Origin: CBDTTW01 sp965363675
Lineage (GTDB): Bacteria; Bacteroidota; Rhodothermia; Rhodothermales; DASSAV01
Assembly (NCBI GenBank): GCA_965363675.1
Contig: CBDTTW010000066.1
Location: 1-15,458 of the forward strand
DNA: 15,458 nucleotides
Direction: 5' to 3'
Positions 7,244 through 14,269 of this stretch are shown one piece after another. The notes beneath the pieces are model-generated. The model was not told where the DNA came from and made no database searches. It saw only the letters and a program-made list of their open reading frames with translations. The position numbers were made by a program, and so were the translations under genes. How positions within the stretch are numbered: the stretch's first letter is position 1; the number at the start of each line of letters is the position of its first letter.

Positions 7244-8047
7244 TTAGCGCTGCGGGTTCGCCGTGCTCACGACGGCGCGCGTGGCCCCCGTCGTGAAGCC
7301 GCCGTCCACGAGCAGGATCTGGCCCGAGATGTAGGCCGAGGCGTCCGAAGCCAGAAAGACGATGCTTCCGTCGAGGTCGTCGGGCAGGCCGGGGCGGCGC
7401 AGCGGGATGCGGTCGGTGAGGTAGGCCAGCCACTCCTCGTTTTCGTAGAGCACGGCGTTTTGCGCCGTCTTGAACCAGCCCGGCGCCAGCACGTTCACCG
7501 TCACCCCCGAGCGCCCCCACTCGGCGGCGAGCGCCTTGGTCATCTGGAGCACGCCGCCCCGGCTGGCCGTGTACGGCGCGATGCCTTCCATGCCGAAGAC
7601 GCTCGTGCACGAGCCGATGTTGATGATGCGCCCGCAGCCTTGCCGCAGCATGTGCGGGGCCACGGCCTGGGCGCAGAAAAACTGCCCCTTGAGGTTGGTG
7701 TCGAGGATCGTGTCCCACTCGTCCCAGGTCACCTCCAGGCTCGGCTTGCGGATGTTGAGCCCGGCGTTGTTCACCAGGATGTCGATGCGGCCGAAGGCGG
7801 CCAGGGCGGCTTCGGCCAGGGCCGGCATGTCCTCCCGGCGCCGCACGTCCAGGCGCACGGGCAGGGCGCGCCGCCCGAGCGCCTCGATCTCGCGGACGAA
7901 CGGCTCCAGCGAGGCGAGCGTGCGGCTCGTCACGACGAGGTCGGCCCCGGCGCGCGCCAGCGCCCGCCCGAAGTACTGGCCCAGCCCCCGGCTGGCCCCC
8001 GTCACGATGGCGACCTTGCCCGTAAGGTCGAACAGCGGCGTTTCCAT
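7244..8047 (-). CDS. short-chain dehydrogenase, gluconate 5-dehydrogenase-like, with Lys to Arg in the active site
   Basis: 267 aa classical SDR. The NAD(P)-binding motif TGASRGLG (16-23), NNAG (93-96), N118, S146 and Y159 are in place. The catalytic motif reads YTASRGG, so the usual YxxxK lysine is Arg (R163, codon CGG). Segments such as APGWFKT, the acidic ENEEWLAYLTDRIP and the C-terminal GQILLVDGGF align well with E. coli IdnO (gluconate 5-dehydrogenase), including APGYFKT and FTAWLCKRTP. A reduction of a keto-aldonate or a similar sugar acid is therefore the best guess, but the Lys change makes activity uncertain. A GGAG lies about 9 nt before the ATG. It is 15 bp downstream of the zinc ADH and 4 bp upstream of the membrane protein, inside one operon. 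Confidence 0.88.
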   Translation of the reverse strand: METPLFDLTGKVAIVTGASRGLGQYFGRALARAGADLVVTSRTLASLEPFVREIEALGRRALPVRLDVRRREDMPALAEAALAAFGRIDILVNNAGLNIRKPSLEVTWDEWDTILDTNLKGQFFCAQAVAPHMLRQGCGRIINIGSCTSVFGMEGIAPYTASRGGVLQMTKALAAEWGRSGVTVNVLAPGWFKTAQNAVLYENEEWLAYLTDRIPLRRPGLPDDLDGSIVFLASDASAYISGQILLVDGGFTTGATRAVVSTANPQR

Positions 8048-8062
8048 GCGGCAAAGCTCCGG

Positions 8063-9100
8063 CTAGGGTTCCAGCACGATTTTGACCAGGTCCTCCTCGG
8101 CGGCGTGCAGCCGGTCGAAGGCGCGCTGCCCCTCCGAGAGCGGCAGCACTTCGGAGACGAGCGGATCGACGCGGACGGCGCCCGAGGCCGCGAGCCCGAT
8201 GCAGCGCGCGTACTCGCCGCTGCTGGCATACGACCCGGCCAGCGTCAGCTCCTTCGAGATCACCTCTTGAACGCGAAGGCCTACCTCGGGCGTCAGGTTG
8301 CCCACCAGGACGACGCGGCCGCCGGTGCGCGCCGCGCGCACGGCCTGCCCCACCGTCTCCGAGACGCCGACGACCTCGAAGACCACGTCCACCCCGGCGC
8401 CGCCCGTCTGCTCCGCGACGACGGCGTCCAGGTCGGCGCCGCCCGGCCCGACGTGCACGGCGGCGTCGGCCCCCAGCGCGCGGGCGAGGGCCAGCCGCGA
8501 GGGGCGCGTATCCGAGGCGATGATGCGCGCCGCCCCGGCCAGCCGCGCGGCCTGAATCACGAAGAGCCCTATCGTCCCGGCCCCGATCACGAGCACCGTA
8601 TGGCCCGGCCCGACGGCGCCCCGCGCGACGGCGTGCACGCCGATGGAGACCGGCTCCAGCAGAGCCGCCTGCACGAACGAGAGTTCTTCGGGCATCGCAT
8701 GGAGCGCGTAGCCCGGCAGCGCCACGTAGCGGGCGAAGGCGCCGTGGCGTTTGGCGCCGGGGATCGACACCCCGAGCACCTGGCGGCTTCGGCAGCGGTT
8801 GTAGGCCCCGGCGCGGCAGGCCGGGCACGCGTTGCAGTACACCGTCGAGTCGAAGCAGACGCGCCGCCCTGCTTCCCAGGGCCCTGCCTCCGGACCGGCC
8901 TCTGCCACGACGCCCGCCGCCTCGTGCCCCATGATGAGCGGCGGCAGGCGGCGACCGGTCTTGCCGGTGTAGCCGTGCACGTCCGAGCCGCAAATGCCGC
9001 ACGCCTTCACCTCGACGAGCACGTCGCCCGGCCCCAGGGCGGGCTCGGGAACGTCGGTGTAGGCAAACCGGAACGGCTCGGTGTAGACGAGGGCTTTCAT
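8063..9100 (-). CDS. zinc-dependent alcohol/polyol dehydrogenase (MDR family)
   Basis: 345 aa cytosolic medium-chain dehydrogenase. Catalytic zinc ligands are C37 (GICGSD), H59/E60 (GHE) and E149 (LLEPVS). The structural zinc lobe has C89, C92, C95 and C103. The Rossmann fold motif GAGTIGLF starts at 173, and D197 after the second strand suggests NAD rather than NADP. The layout matches sorbitol, L-threonine, galactitol-phosphate and L-idonate 5-dehydrogenases, so a polyol or sugar acid is a likely substrate, but the exact one cannot be read from sequence. ATG 9100 overlaps the stop of the upstream transporter by 4 bp (ATGA), implying translational coupling. The gene is followed 15 bp later by a gluconate-5-dehydrogenase-like SDR, an ADH/SDR pair reminiscent of IdnD/IdnO. 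Confidence 0.92.
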   Translation of the reverse strand: MKALVYTEPFRFAYTDVPEPALGPGDVLVEVKACGICGSDVHGYTGKTGRRLPPLIMGHEAAGVVAEAGPEAGPWEAGRRVCFDSTVYCNACPACRAGAYNRCRSRQVLGVSIPGAKRHGAFARYVALPGYALHAMPEELSFVQAALLEPVSIGVHAVARGAVGPGHTVLVIGAGTIGLFVIQAARLAGAARIIASDTRPSRLALARALGADAAVHVGPGGADLDAVVAEQTGGAGVDVVFEVVGVSETVGQAVRAARTGGRVVLVGNLTPEVGLRVQEVISKELTLAGSYASSGEYARCIGLAASGAVRVDPLVSEVLPLSEGQRAFDRLHAAEEDLVKIVLEP

Positions 9101-10515
9101 TTCAGGACGGTCGGGATCTGAATGACGCAGAAGGCCGTGAACACGGCGAAGGCGATGACCAGGCCCACGGCAAAGATCGGGTGCGGCCGCAGGATGCGCC
9201 ACGCCTCCGGCGTGAACATGCGCGGCATCACGTAGTAAAGCCCAATGCCCACCAGGAGCGCTTGCAGCGGCGTGAGCAACAGCCCATCGAGCACCGCGCT
9301 CAGCTTGACCAGCTCCACCGGCTTGAACCCGAACGTGTAGACGATCACCATGTTGGTGAAGAAAAAGATCGAGAGGAACAGCCGGTACTGCGAGGTCCAG
9401 ACGAATCGCCGGTTGAACGCGGGGATGCAGATCCGGAACGTATCGGCCAGCAGGCGCGGCCACCCGGCGAGCTGCGAGATTTGCGTGCCGATGAGCGCCG
9501 AGGCCCCGCCGACAAGGAAAAGCACGCCGCCGATGCGCCCCCACTGGCTGGCGAAGATCTCCGAGAGCGTGAGCGCGACATCGGCGCCCGTGGGCGCGAG
9601 TTGGCGCGCCCCGAGCACGCCCGCGCCCGCCATCAGGAAGCACACCGTCACGACGACGCCGATAATCATGGCGAACGTGGCGTCGGTATAGACGACGCGG
9701 CGCCAGCCCTGGAGGCGGCGGGCATCCTCCGGCCCCACGGCGCGCAGCGTCTCCAGGTCGGCCGGCACGCCGTTGGGGCGGCCGTGCGCCATGCCGTAGC
9801 CGGCCTCCAGCACCCAGTACGTGTACCACACCTGCGCCGCAAAGCCGCCGGCGACCCACCCCAGAAGCGGCAGGATCTCGTCCCACGGATTGGCGCTCGC
9901 GCCCTGCGCCTGCGCCCACGCCGGCACCGGAGGCACCTGCGGAACCCACCCGCCGAGGAAAGCGCTGATATCGGGGAAGATGTAGAACGTCACGTAGACC
10001 ACCCCGACGACGACGACGGAGATGAGCACCGTCATGATGATTTTGAGGCGGTCGTAGAAGCCCCACCACGAAACCAGCACCGAGAACACCGTGACGAGCC
10101 AGCCGCCGGTGTTGGCCGAGACGGGCAGCAGGCTTTCGATGAAGATCCCCGCCGCCGAGGCGATGGAGCCGATGGAGAGCGCCGCCATGAGGAACTGCGC
10201 CACGAGCACCAGCCACACGGCCCAGTGGCGCGGCCCGGGCATCCGCGCGAACATGTCGATCATGCCCTCGCCGGTGCAGACGGTGTAGCAGGCCCCGCTC
10301 ATCCCGATCCAGTACTTGAGGAAGATGCCTACGAAAATCGCCCAGATCATCGAGAACCCCAGGATCGCCCCGGTGCGCGTCGCCAGGATGACCTCGCCCG
10401 AGCCGATGGCCCCGGCCGTCCAGACGATGGACGGGCCGAGCAGAAGCAGCACGGCCAGGCCGCGCGGCGGAGTCGGCACGAGCTGCGGCGCCGCTGGAGA
10501 AGGGTTTTGAGCCAT
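9097..10515 (-). CDS. Nramp-fold (APC superfamily) transporter lacking canonical metal-site motifs
   Basis: 472 aa integral membrane protein with about 11-12 helices, from ATG 10515 (MAQNPSPAAP), chosen because the first membrane helix follows at once. The first helix, LLLLGPSIVWTAGAIGSGEV, resembles the Nramp TM1, where true Mn/Fe transporters have DPGN; here the place is taken by GSGE (38-41). The TM6 region (217-235, WVAGGFAAQVWYTYW) lacks the Met-Pro-His motif that completes the metal site. The family is therefore Nramp-related, but Mn2+/Fe2+ transport is doubtful. Automatic annotation would probably call it a divalent metal transporter. It is the first gene of an operon with two sugar-type dehydrogenases and overlaps the next gene by 4 bp, so an organic or other non-classical substrate is worth considering. 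No SD is seen. Confidence 0.85.
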   Translation of the reverse strand: MAQNPSPAAPQLVPTPPRGLAVLLLLGPSIVWTAGAIGSGEVILATRTGAILGFSMIWAIFVGIFLKYWIGMSGACYTVCTGEGMIDMFARMPGPRHWAVWLVLVAQFLMAALSIGSIASAAGIFIESLLPVSANTGGWLVTVFSVLVSWWGFYDRLKIIMTVLISVVVVGVVYVTFYIFPDISAFLGGWVPQVPPVPAWAQAQGASANPWDEILPLLGWVAGGFAAQVWYTYWVLEAGYGMAHGRPNGVPADLETLRAVGPEDARRLQGWRRVVYTDATFAMIIGVVVTVCFLMAGAGVLGARQLAPTGADVALTLSEIFASQWGRIGGVLFLVGGASALIGTQISQLAGWPRLLADTFRICIPAFNRRFVWTSQYRLFLSIFFFTNMVIVYTFGFKPVELVKLSAVLDGLLLTPLQALLVGIGLYYVMPRMFTPEAWRILRPHPIFAVGLVIAFAVFTAFCVIQIPTVLK

Positions 10516-10555
10516 GAGGTGTGCCGGGGTTAGAGGGGGCCGCGCGCGGGGAGGT

Positions 10556-10586
10556 GCAAGGTATTGCGGAAGCTCTTCCGGATCAA
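10556..10586 (-). promoter_or_regulatory. candidate Bacteroidota-type promoter of the transporter operon with embedded inverted repeat
   Basis: On the minus strand TTG (10586-10584) is followed by 20 nt and then TACCTTGC (10563-10556). This resembles the Bacteroidota sigma factor consensus TTG-N19-21-TAnnTTTG with two mismatches in the -7 element. It would start transcription some 35-40 nt before ATG 10515. Between the two elements, at 10567-10580, lies the inverted repeat CGGAAG-N2-CTTCCG, which is where a repressor would block the polymerase. No regulator gene for the operon is evident in the window. Confidence 0.4.
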
Positions 10587-10698
10587 CCCGCCCGGCGCCT
10601 TCGGCCCGCGCCTCCGGCGGCGCGTGCGGCGAAAGATGATAGCCGGAGCAGAGGCCGTCGCTATATTGACGGGCAACCTTCACCCACCCCGGTCGAGC

Positions 10699-11775
10699 AT
10701 GGTATACGCCGTCATCATGGCAGGAGGCATCGGAAGCCGCTTCTGGCCGCAAAGCAGAAAGAAACGCCCGAAGCAGTTCATCCGCGTGCTCGGGGAACTG
10801 ACGCTCATCCAGAACACCGTGGCCCGCATGCAGGGCCTCGTGCCGCCCGAGCGCTGCTACGTCGTCACGAACGCGGACTACGTCGAGCAGACGCGCGACC
10901 AGCTTCCCGGCGTGCCCGCCGGCAACATCCTCGCCGAGCCTATCGGGCGCAACACGGCCCCGTGCATCGCCTACGCCGCCTTCAAGATCGCCGCCGAGGA
11001 TCCGGATGCCACCATGATCGTGCTGCCGGCCGATCACATCGTCAAGAACGTGCGCACCTACCACCAGGTGCTGCAAACGGCCATCGACAAGGCCGAGACG
11101 CCGGGCGCGCTCGTGACCATCGGGATCACCCCGACGCACCCGGAGACCGGCTACGGCTACATCCAGTTCGACGGGCAGGTAGACCCCTCGGCCGAGACGC
11201 AGCGCGCCTATCCGGTGCTCACGTTTGCCGAGAAGCCGGACCCCGCCACCGCCGAGCGCTTCCTGGACTCGGGCGACTTCCTCTGGAACAGCGGCATGTT
11301 CATCTGGAAGGCGCGCACCATCATCGAGCAGATGCAGGCGCACTGCCCCGAGGTCTACGAAGCCTTCCGCATCCTGGAGGGCGCCGTCGGCGCGCCGGAG
11401 GAGGACGCCGCCGTCGGGGCGGCCTACCAGAACACGCCGCGCATCTCGATAGATTACGGCGTCATGGAGAAAGCCGAAAACGTGTTCGTCGTGCCGGGTT
11501 CTTTCGGCTGGAGCGACGTGGGCGACTGGCGCGCCGTCTACGACATCAGCGACAAGAACAACCTCGGCAACTCGCTCACGGGCAACGTCATCGCCCACGA
11601 TTCGAGCCGGTGCCTGGTGCAGTCGGGCGAGCGCCTGGTGGTGCTGGTGGGCATCCACGACGTGGTCGTCGTGGACACGAGCGACGCGGTGCTCGTCTGC
11701 CACCGCGAGAGCGCGCAGCAGGTCAAGAACATCGTCGATTACATGCACGCCCACCAGATGGAGCGCTTCATCTAG
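10699..11775 (+). CDS. manC: mannose-1-phosphate guanylyltransferase (GDP-mannose pyrophosphorylase)
   Basis: 358 aa cytosolic nucleotidyltransferase that makes GDP-mannose from mannose-1-phosphate and GTP for polysaccharide and glycoprotein synthesis. ATG 10699 is chosen because the conserved N-terminus VYAVIMAGGIGSRFWP with PKQ (residues 24-26) begins there; the open frame extends upstream to 10564 without family similarity. Further motifs are PIGRNTAP (81-88), LPADH (109-113), TGYGYI (150-155), AEKP (177-180), WNSGMFIW (196-203), DYGVMEK (252-258) and WSDVGDW (271-277). The length matches the monofunctional type, without the C-terminal cupin (phosphomannose isomerase) domain of the bifunctional enzymes. 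It stands alone, divergent from the transporter operon. Its 183-bp upstream spacer has TATATTGA at 10662-10669 as a possible -7 element but no matching -33 element, and no SD. Confidence 0.95.
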   Translation: MVYAVIMAGGIGSRFWPQSRKKRPKQFIRVLGELTLIQNTVARMQGLVPPERCYVVTNADYVEQTRDQLPGVPAGNILAEPIGRNTAPCIAYAAFKIAAEDPDATMIVLPADHIVKNVRTYHQVLQTAIDKAETPGALVTIGITPTHPETGYGYIQFDGQVDPSAETQRAYPVLTFAEKPDPATAERFLDSGDFLWNSGMFIWKARTIIEQMQAHCPEVYEAFRILEGAVGAPEEDAAVGAAYQNTPRISIDYGVMEKAENVFVVPGSFGWSDVGDWRAVYDISDKNNLGNSLTGNVIAHDSSRCLVQSGERLVVLVGIHDVVVVDTSDAVLVCHRESAQQVKNIVDYMHAHQMERFI

Positions 11776-11827
11776 CGCGACACACGGCTGTCATCCCCGG
11801 GCATTACCATACCAATCGGTTACAAAT

Positions 11828-11854
11828 TCTCCGGAGCCGGAGTGAATCTCCGGA
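11828..11854. repeat. pair of direct repeats TCTCCGGA, 19 bp apart
   Basis: TCTCCGGA occurs at 11828-11835 and 11847-11854, each containing the palindrome TCCGGA. CTCCGG (11829-11834) also pairs with CCGGAG (11837-11842). The 19-bp step equals the step of the two TGAC-N6-GTCA sites just downstream, so this may be part of the same control region. A weak terminator for manC is the alternative, but no T-run is present. Confidence 0.35.
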
Positions 11855-11861
11855 AGGCGGC

Positions 11862-11896
11862 GTGACGTAATGGTCACACGATGACCAGGCGGTCAC
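11862..11896. promoter_or_regulatory. tandem TetR-type operators TGAC-N6-GTCA
   Basis: Two palindromes of the same form stand 60 bp upstream of the tetR-like gene. The first (11863-11876) is TGAC-GTAATG-GTCA, flanked by G and C to give five-base arms. The second (11882-11895) is TGAC-CAGGCG-GTCA with inner C/G extending the arms to TGACC/GGTCA. Their starts are 19 bp apart, about two helical turns. Palindromes of the TGACC/GGTCA kind are common TetR-family operators in front of efflux genes. Autoregulation by the adjacent TetR protein is the simplest reading. Confidence 0.6.
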
Positions 11897-11956
11897 CCCG
11901 GCTCCCATAGGCATCGGCGCGCGGCGCCCCTGCCTTTCCAACGCAACCGTAAGGTA

Positions 11957-12655
11957 ATGCACGCACCCACGACGCGCCGCGAGCGGGAACGCACCGTGCG
12001 CCGCCAGGACTTCCTGAACGCCGCGCGCGCCGTCTTCGCCGAGAAGGGGTTCGCCCCGGCGACCATGGATGAGATCGCGCAGCGCGCCGAGTACGGCAAA
12101 GGCACGATCTACAACTACTTCCAGGGCGGCAAGGAAGACTTGCTCTTCGCCCTGTTCGACGATCTGTACGAGGACATCCTGGAGCGCACCCGGCGCACGC
12201 TCTCGCCGGAGGCCGTAGAGACCCACGGCTTCGCGCCGGCGCTGCGGCGGTTCCTGGAGGACTCGTTCCGGTTTTTCTTGGACCAGCGGGAGGCGTTTCT
12301 GCTCATCATCAAGGTGGCCTACGAGATGACGTTCAGCAACGAGCACGAGAAGGCCCGCTACTTCCAGCGCCAGAGCAACCGCATCGCCGAGGCGCTCCTG
12401 CCCGCGCTGGAGCGCGGGGCGGCGCTCGGTCAGATCCGGCCGCTGCCGCCGCTGCTCGCGGCGCATGCCATCCTCGGCGGCATCAGTGCAGTGCAGATGC
12501 ACCTGCTGCAAGGCTGCGAAGGGCTGCGCCGCTGCGACGCCGCGCCGCCCACGCGCTGCGACACGCCTGAAGAAGCCGCCGCCGCCGTGGCGCAGCTTTT
12601 CCTGAACGGGCTTTGCACGCCCTTGACCCCAGACCCCTCCCTAACCTCCGCATGA
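11957..12655 (+). CDS. TetR/AcrR-family transcriptional regulator of an efflux operon
   Basis: 232 aa. The N-terminal DNA-binding domain is clear: residues about 17-63 hold AARAVFAEKGFAPATMDEIAQRAEYGKGTIYNYF, split over helices 1-3 in the standard TetR pattern, with the recognition helix at GKGTIYNYF. The C-terminal ligand domain (about 70-215) is, as usual, not conserved enough to name an inducer. ATG 11957 is the only start that keeps the whole HTH. Its stop overlaps the ATG of the TolC-like gene (ATGA, 12652-12655), so the regulator is the first gene of the efflux operon. Together with the paired palindromes 60 bp upstream this suggests that it represses its own operon and is released by a pump substrate. 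The last 20 residues are Pro/Thr-rich and probably disordered. Confidence 0.92.
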   Translation: MHAPTTRRERERTVRRQDFLNAARAVFAEKGFAPATMDEIAQRAEYGKGTIYNYFQGGKEDLLFALFDDLYEDILERTRRTLSPEAVETHGFAPALRRFLEDSFRFFLDQREAFLLIIKVAYEMTFSNEHEKARYFQRQSNRIAEALLPALERGAALGQIRPLPPLLAAHAILGGISAVQMHLLQGCEGLRRCDAAPPTRCDTPEEAAAAVAQLFLNGLCTPLTPDPSLTSA

Positions 12656-14259
12656 CACCCCGCCTTTCCTACACGATCCTGTGCGCGCTTCTGCCGGCGG
12701 TCCTGTGCCTGCCGGCGCGCGCGCAGATGATGCCGCTGCCGCTCGAAGGGCGCGGCGAGCCCATTACGATCACGCTCGACGAAGCCGTGCAGATTGCGCT
12801 CCTCGGCAATTACACCGTGCGCAACACCCGCCTCGACGTGGAGAACGCCGAGGCGCAGGTGCGGCAGGCCTGGGGGCAGGTGATGCCCAACGTCAACCTG
12901 TCGTCGAGCTTCACCCGCAACGTCGTCAGCGCCAACCCGTTCGCCGGGTCGGCGGCCGGCGGGCTCTTCTCGTCGTTCGGCTTCATCGACTGGCTGGCCT
13001 ACAACGAGCAGGCCCGCACCGACGCCGACCCGAACACCCAACCGCTCGCGGCCGAGGAGTTCTTCCGGCGCCAGCAGGCGGGCCGGGATGCGGCAGGCAT
13101 CGTCTCGAACGACGGCGACAACCCGTTCTCGGTGCCCAACCAGATCATCAACGGCGTCAGCGTCGAGCAGCCGCTTTTCAACGGCAGCGCCTTCGCCGCC
13201 ATCGCCGGAGCCGAGCAGCTCAAGGACATCAACCGGCGCGCGCTCGACCGGCAGGAGCAGCTCGTCGTCGATCAGGTGCGGCGGGCCTTCTACGGCGCGC
13301 TGCTCGCCTCGGAGCAGCAGAACGTCTCCGGACAGAGCGTCGAGCGCACGCGCGCTACGCTGAACGAAGTCACCCGGCGCGTGACCCAGGGCGTGACGCC
13401 CAAGTTCCAGCGCCTGAGCACCGAGGTCGAGCTGAGCAACCTGGAGACGCAGCTCGTGCAAGCCCAGAACCAGGCCGCCCAGTCGCTCGACAACCTCAAG
13501 CTGCTGCTTGGCGTGCCGATGGAGCGCCCGCTGCGCCTGCGGGGCAGCCTCGCTGCGGAAGAGCGCGCCGCCTACCTGACCATCGGCGCAGAGGATGCGC
13601 TGGCCATGGCCCTCCAGCAGCGCCCCGACCTCGAACAGGCTCGCCTTGCCATCGCGCTGCGCCAGATCGACCGCAAGCTCGCCCGCAGTCAGTACCTGCC
13701 CATCGTGAGCGCGTTCGCCAACTTCAACTACTCCGGCACCGTGCCGGACAACCGCTCCATCGTGCTCTCCGACCCGAACGATCCGTTCCGGTTTACCCAG
13801 ACGAGCAACGGCTTCTTCAACAGCTCCTACTGGAACCCCTCGGTCAACGTGGGCCTGCGCCTGAACTGGAACCTCTTCAACGGCTTCCAGACGGCTTCGC
13901 TCGTGCAGCAGCGGCAGATCGCCATAGACCGGGCGCAGAACGACGCGCTCCAGCTTGAGCAGTCCGTGCGCCTGGAAGTCGAGCAGGCGCTGCGCAACCT
14001 TCAGACGGCCAACCAGCGCATCCTGAGCCAGGAGCAAAACATCCAGCGCGCCGAACTGAACTACCAGTACGCCCGCACCCGGCTTGCCGAGGGCGTCGCG
14101 ACGCAGCTCGAAGAGCGCAACGCCTCCGAGCAGCTCGACCTGAGCCGGCTCAACTACCTGCAAGCCGTCTACGACTACCTCGTAGCGCGCTCCAACTTCG
14201 AGACCTCGGTGGGCATGCCGCTCGGCCGCCAGGTCGGCGCCACCCTAACGAGCAACTGA
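12652..14259 (+). CDS. TolC-family outer membrane efflux protein
   Basis: 535 aa from ATG 12652, which overlaps the tetR stop. Residues 1-24 form a Sec signal peptide (MTPRLSYTIL, hydrophobic core, cleavage after ARA). Two outer membrane efflux protein (OEP) repeats follow: the first about 40-290, starting ITLDEAVQIALLGNYTVRNTRLDVENAEAQVRQ and ending with LLLGVPMERP, the second about 310-525, starting EDALAMALQQRPDLEQARLAIALRQIDRKLARS. Both show the long Gln/Ala/Leu coiled helices of the periplasmic tunnel. An insertion of about 60 residues (about 95-160, including VSNDGDNPFSVPNQIINGVS) lies in the first beta-strand region and is longer than in E. coli TolC. It should form the outer membrane channel for the adaptor encoded 10 bp downstream. 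Confidence 0.93.
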   Translation: MTPRLSYTILCALLPAVLCLPARAQMMPLPLEGRGEPITITLDEAVQIALLGNYTVRNTRLDVENAEAQVRQAWGQVMPNVNLSSSFTRNVVSANPFAGSAAGGLFSSFGFIDWLAYNEQARTDADPNTQPLAAEEFFRRQQAGRDAAGIVSNDGDNPFSVPNQIINGVSVEQPLFNGSAFAAIAGAEQLKDINRRALDRQEQLVVDQVRRAFYGALLASEQQNVSGQSVERTRATLNEVTRRVTQGVTPKFQRLSTEVELSNLETQLVQAQNQAAQSLDNLKLLLGVPMERPLRLRGSLAAEERAAYLTIGAEDALAMALQQRPDLEQARLAIALRQIDRKLARSQYLPIVSAFANFNYSGTVPDNRSIVLSDPNDPFRFTQTSNGFFNSSYWNPSVNVGLRLNWNLFNGFQTASLVQQRQIAIDRAQNDALQLEQSVRLEVEQALRNLQTANQRILSQEQNIQRAELNYQYARTRLAEGVATQLEERNASEQLDLSRLNYLQAVYDYLVARSNFETSVGMPLGRQVGATLTSN

Positions 14260-14269
14260 CCTTCTTCCT

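Noticed and set aside
8063..10216. Fusion of the zinc dehydrogenase with an upstream 370-residue domain in one frame
   Set aside because: The frame is open through the transporter gene, but the upstream part is a shadow of the transporter in another frame. The dehydrogenase starts at ATG 9100 with a normal N-terminus.
9097..10515. Link between the ETR1-like kinase and the Nramp-fold protein as an EIN2-like ethylene pathway
   Set aside because: Plant EIN2 has an Nramp-like domain, so the pair is tempting. The genes are 7 kb apart in different operons on opposite strands, and the C-terminal signalling part of EIN2 is absent. Coincidence is the better explanation.
10564..10698. N-terminal extension of the mannose-1-phosphate guanylyltransferase
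   Set aside because: The frame is open upstream of ATG 10699, but the residues are Arg/Pro-rich and unlike the family, and the conserved N-terminus starts exactly at 10699.
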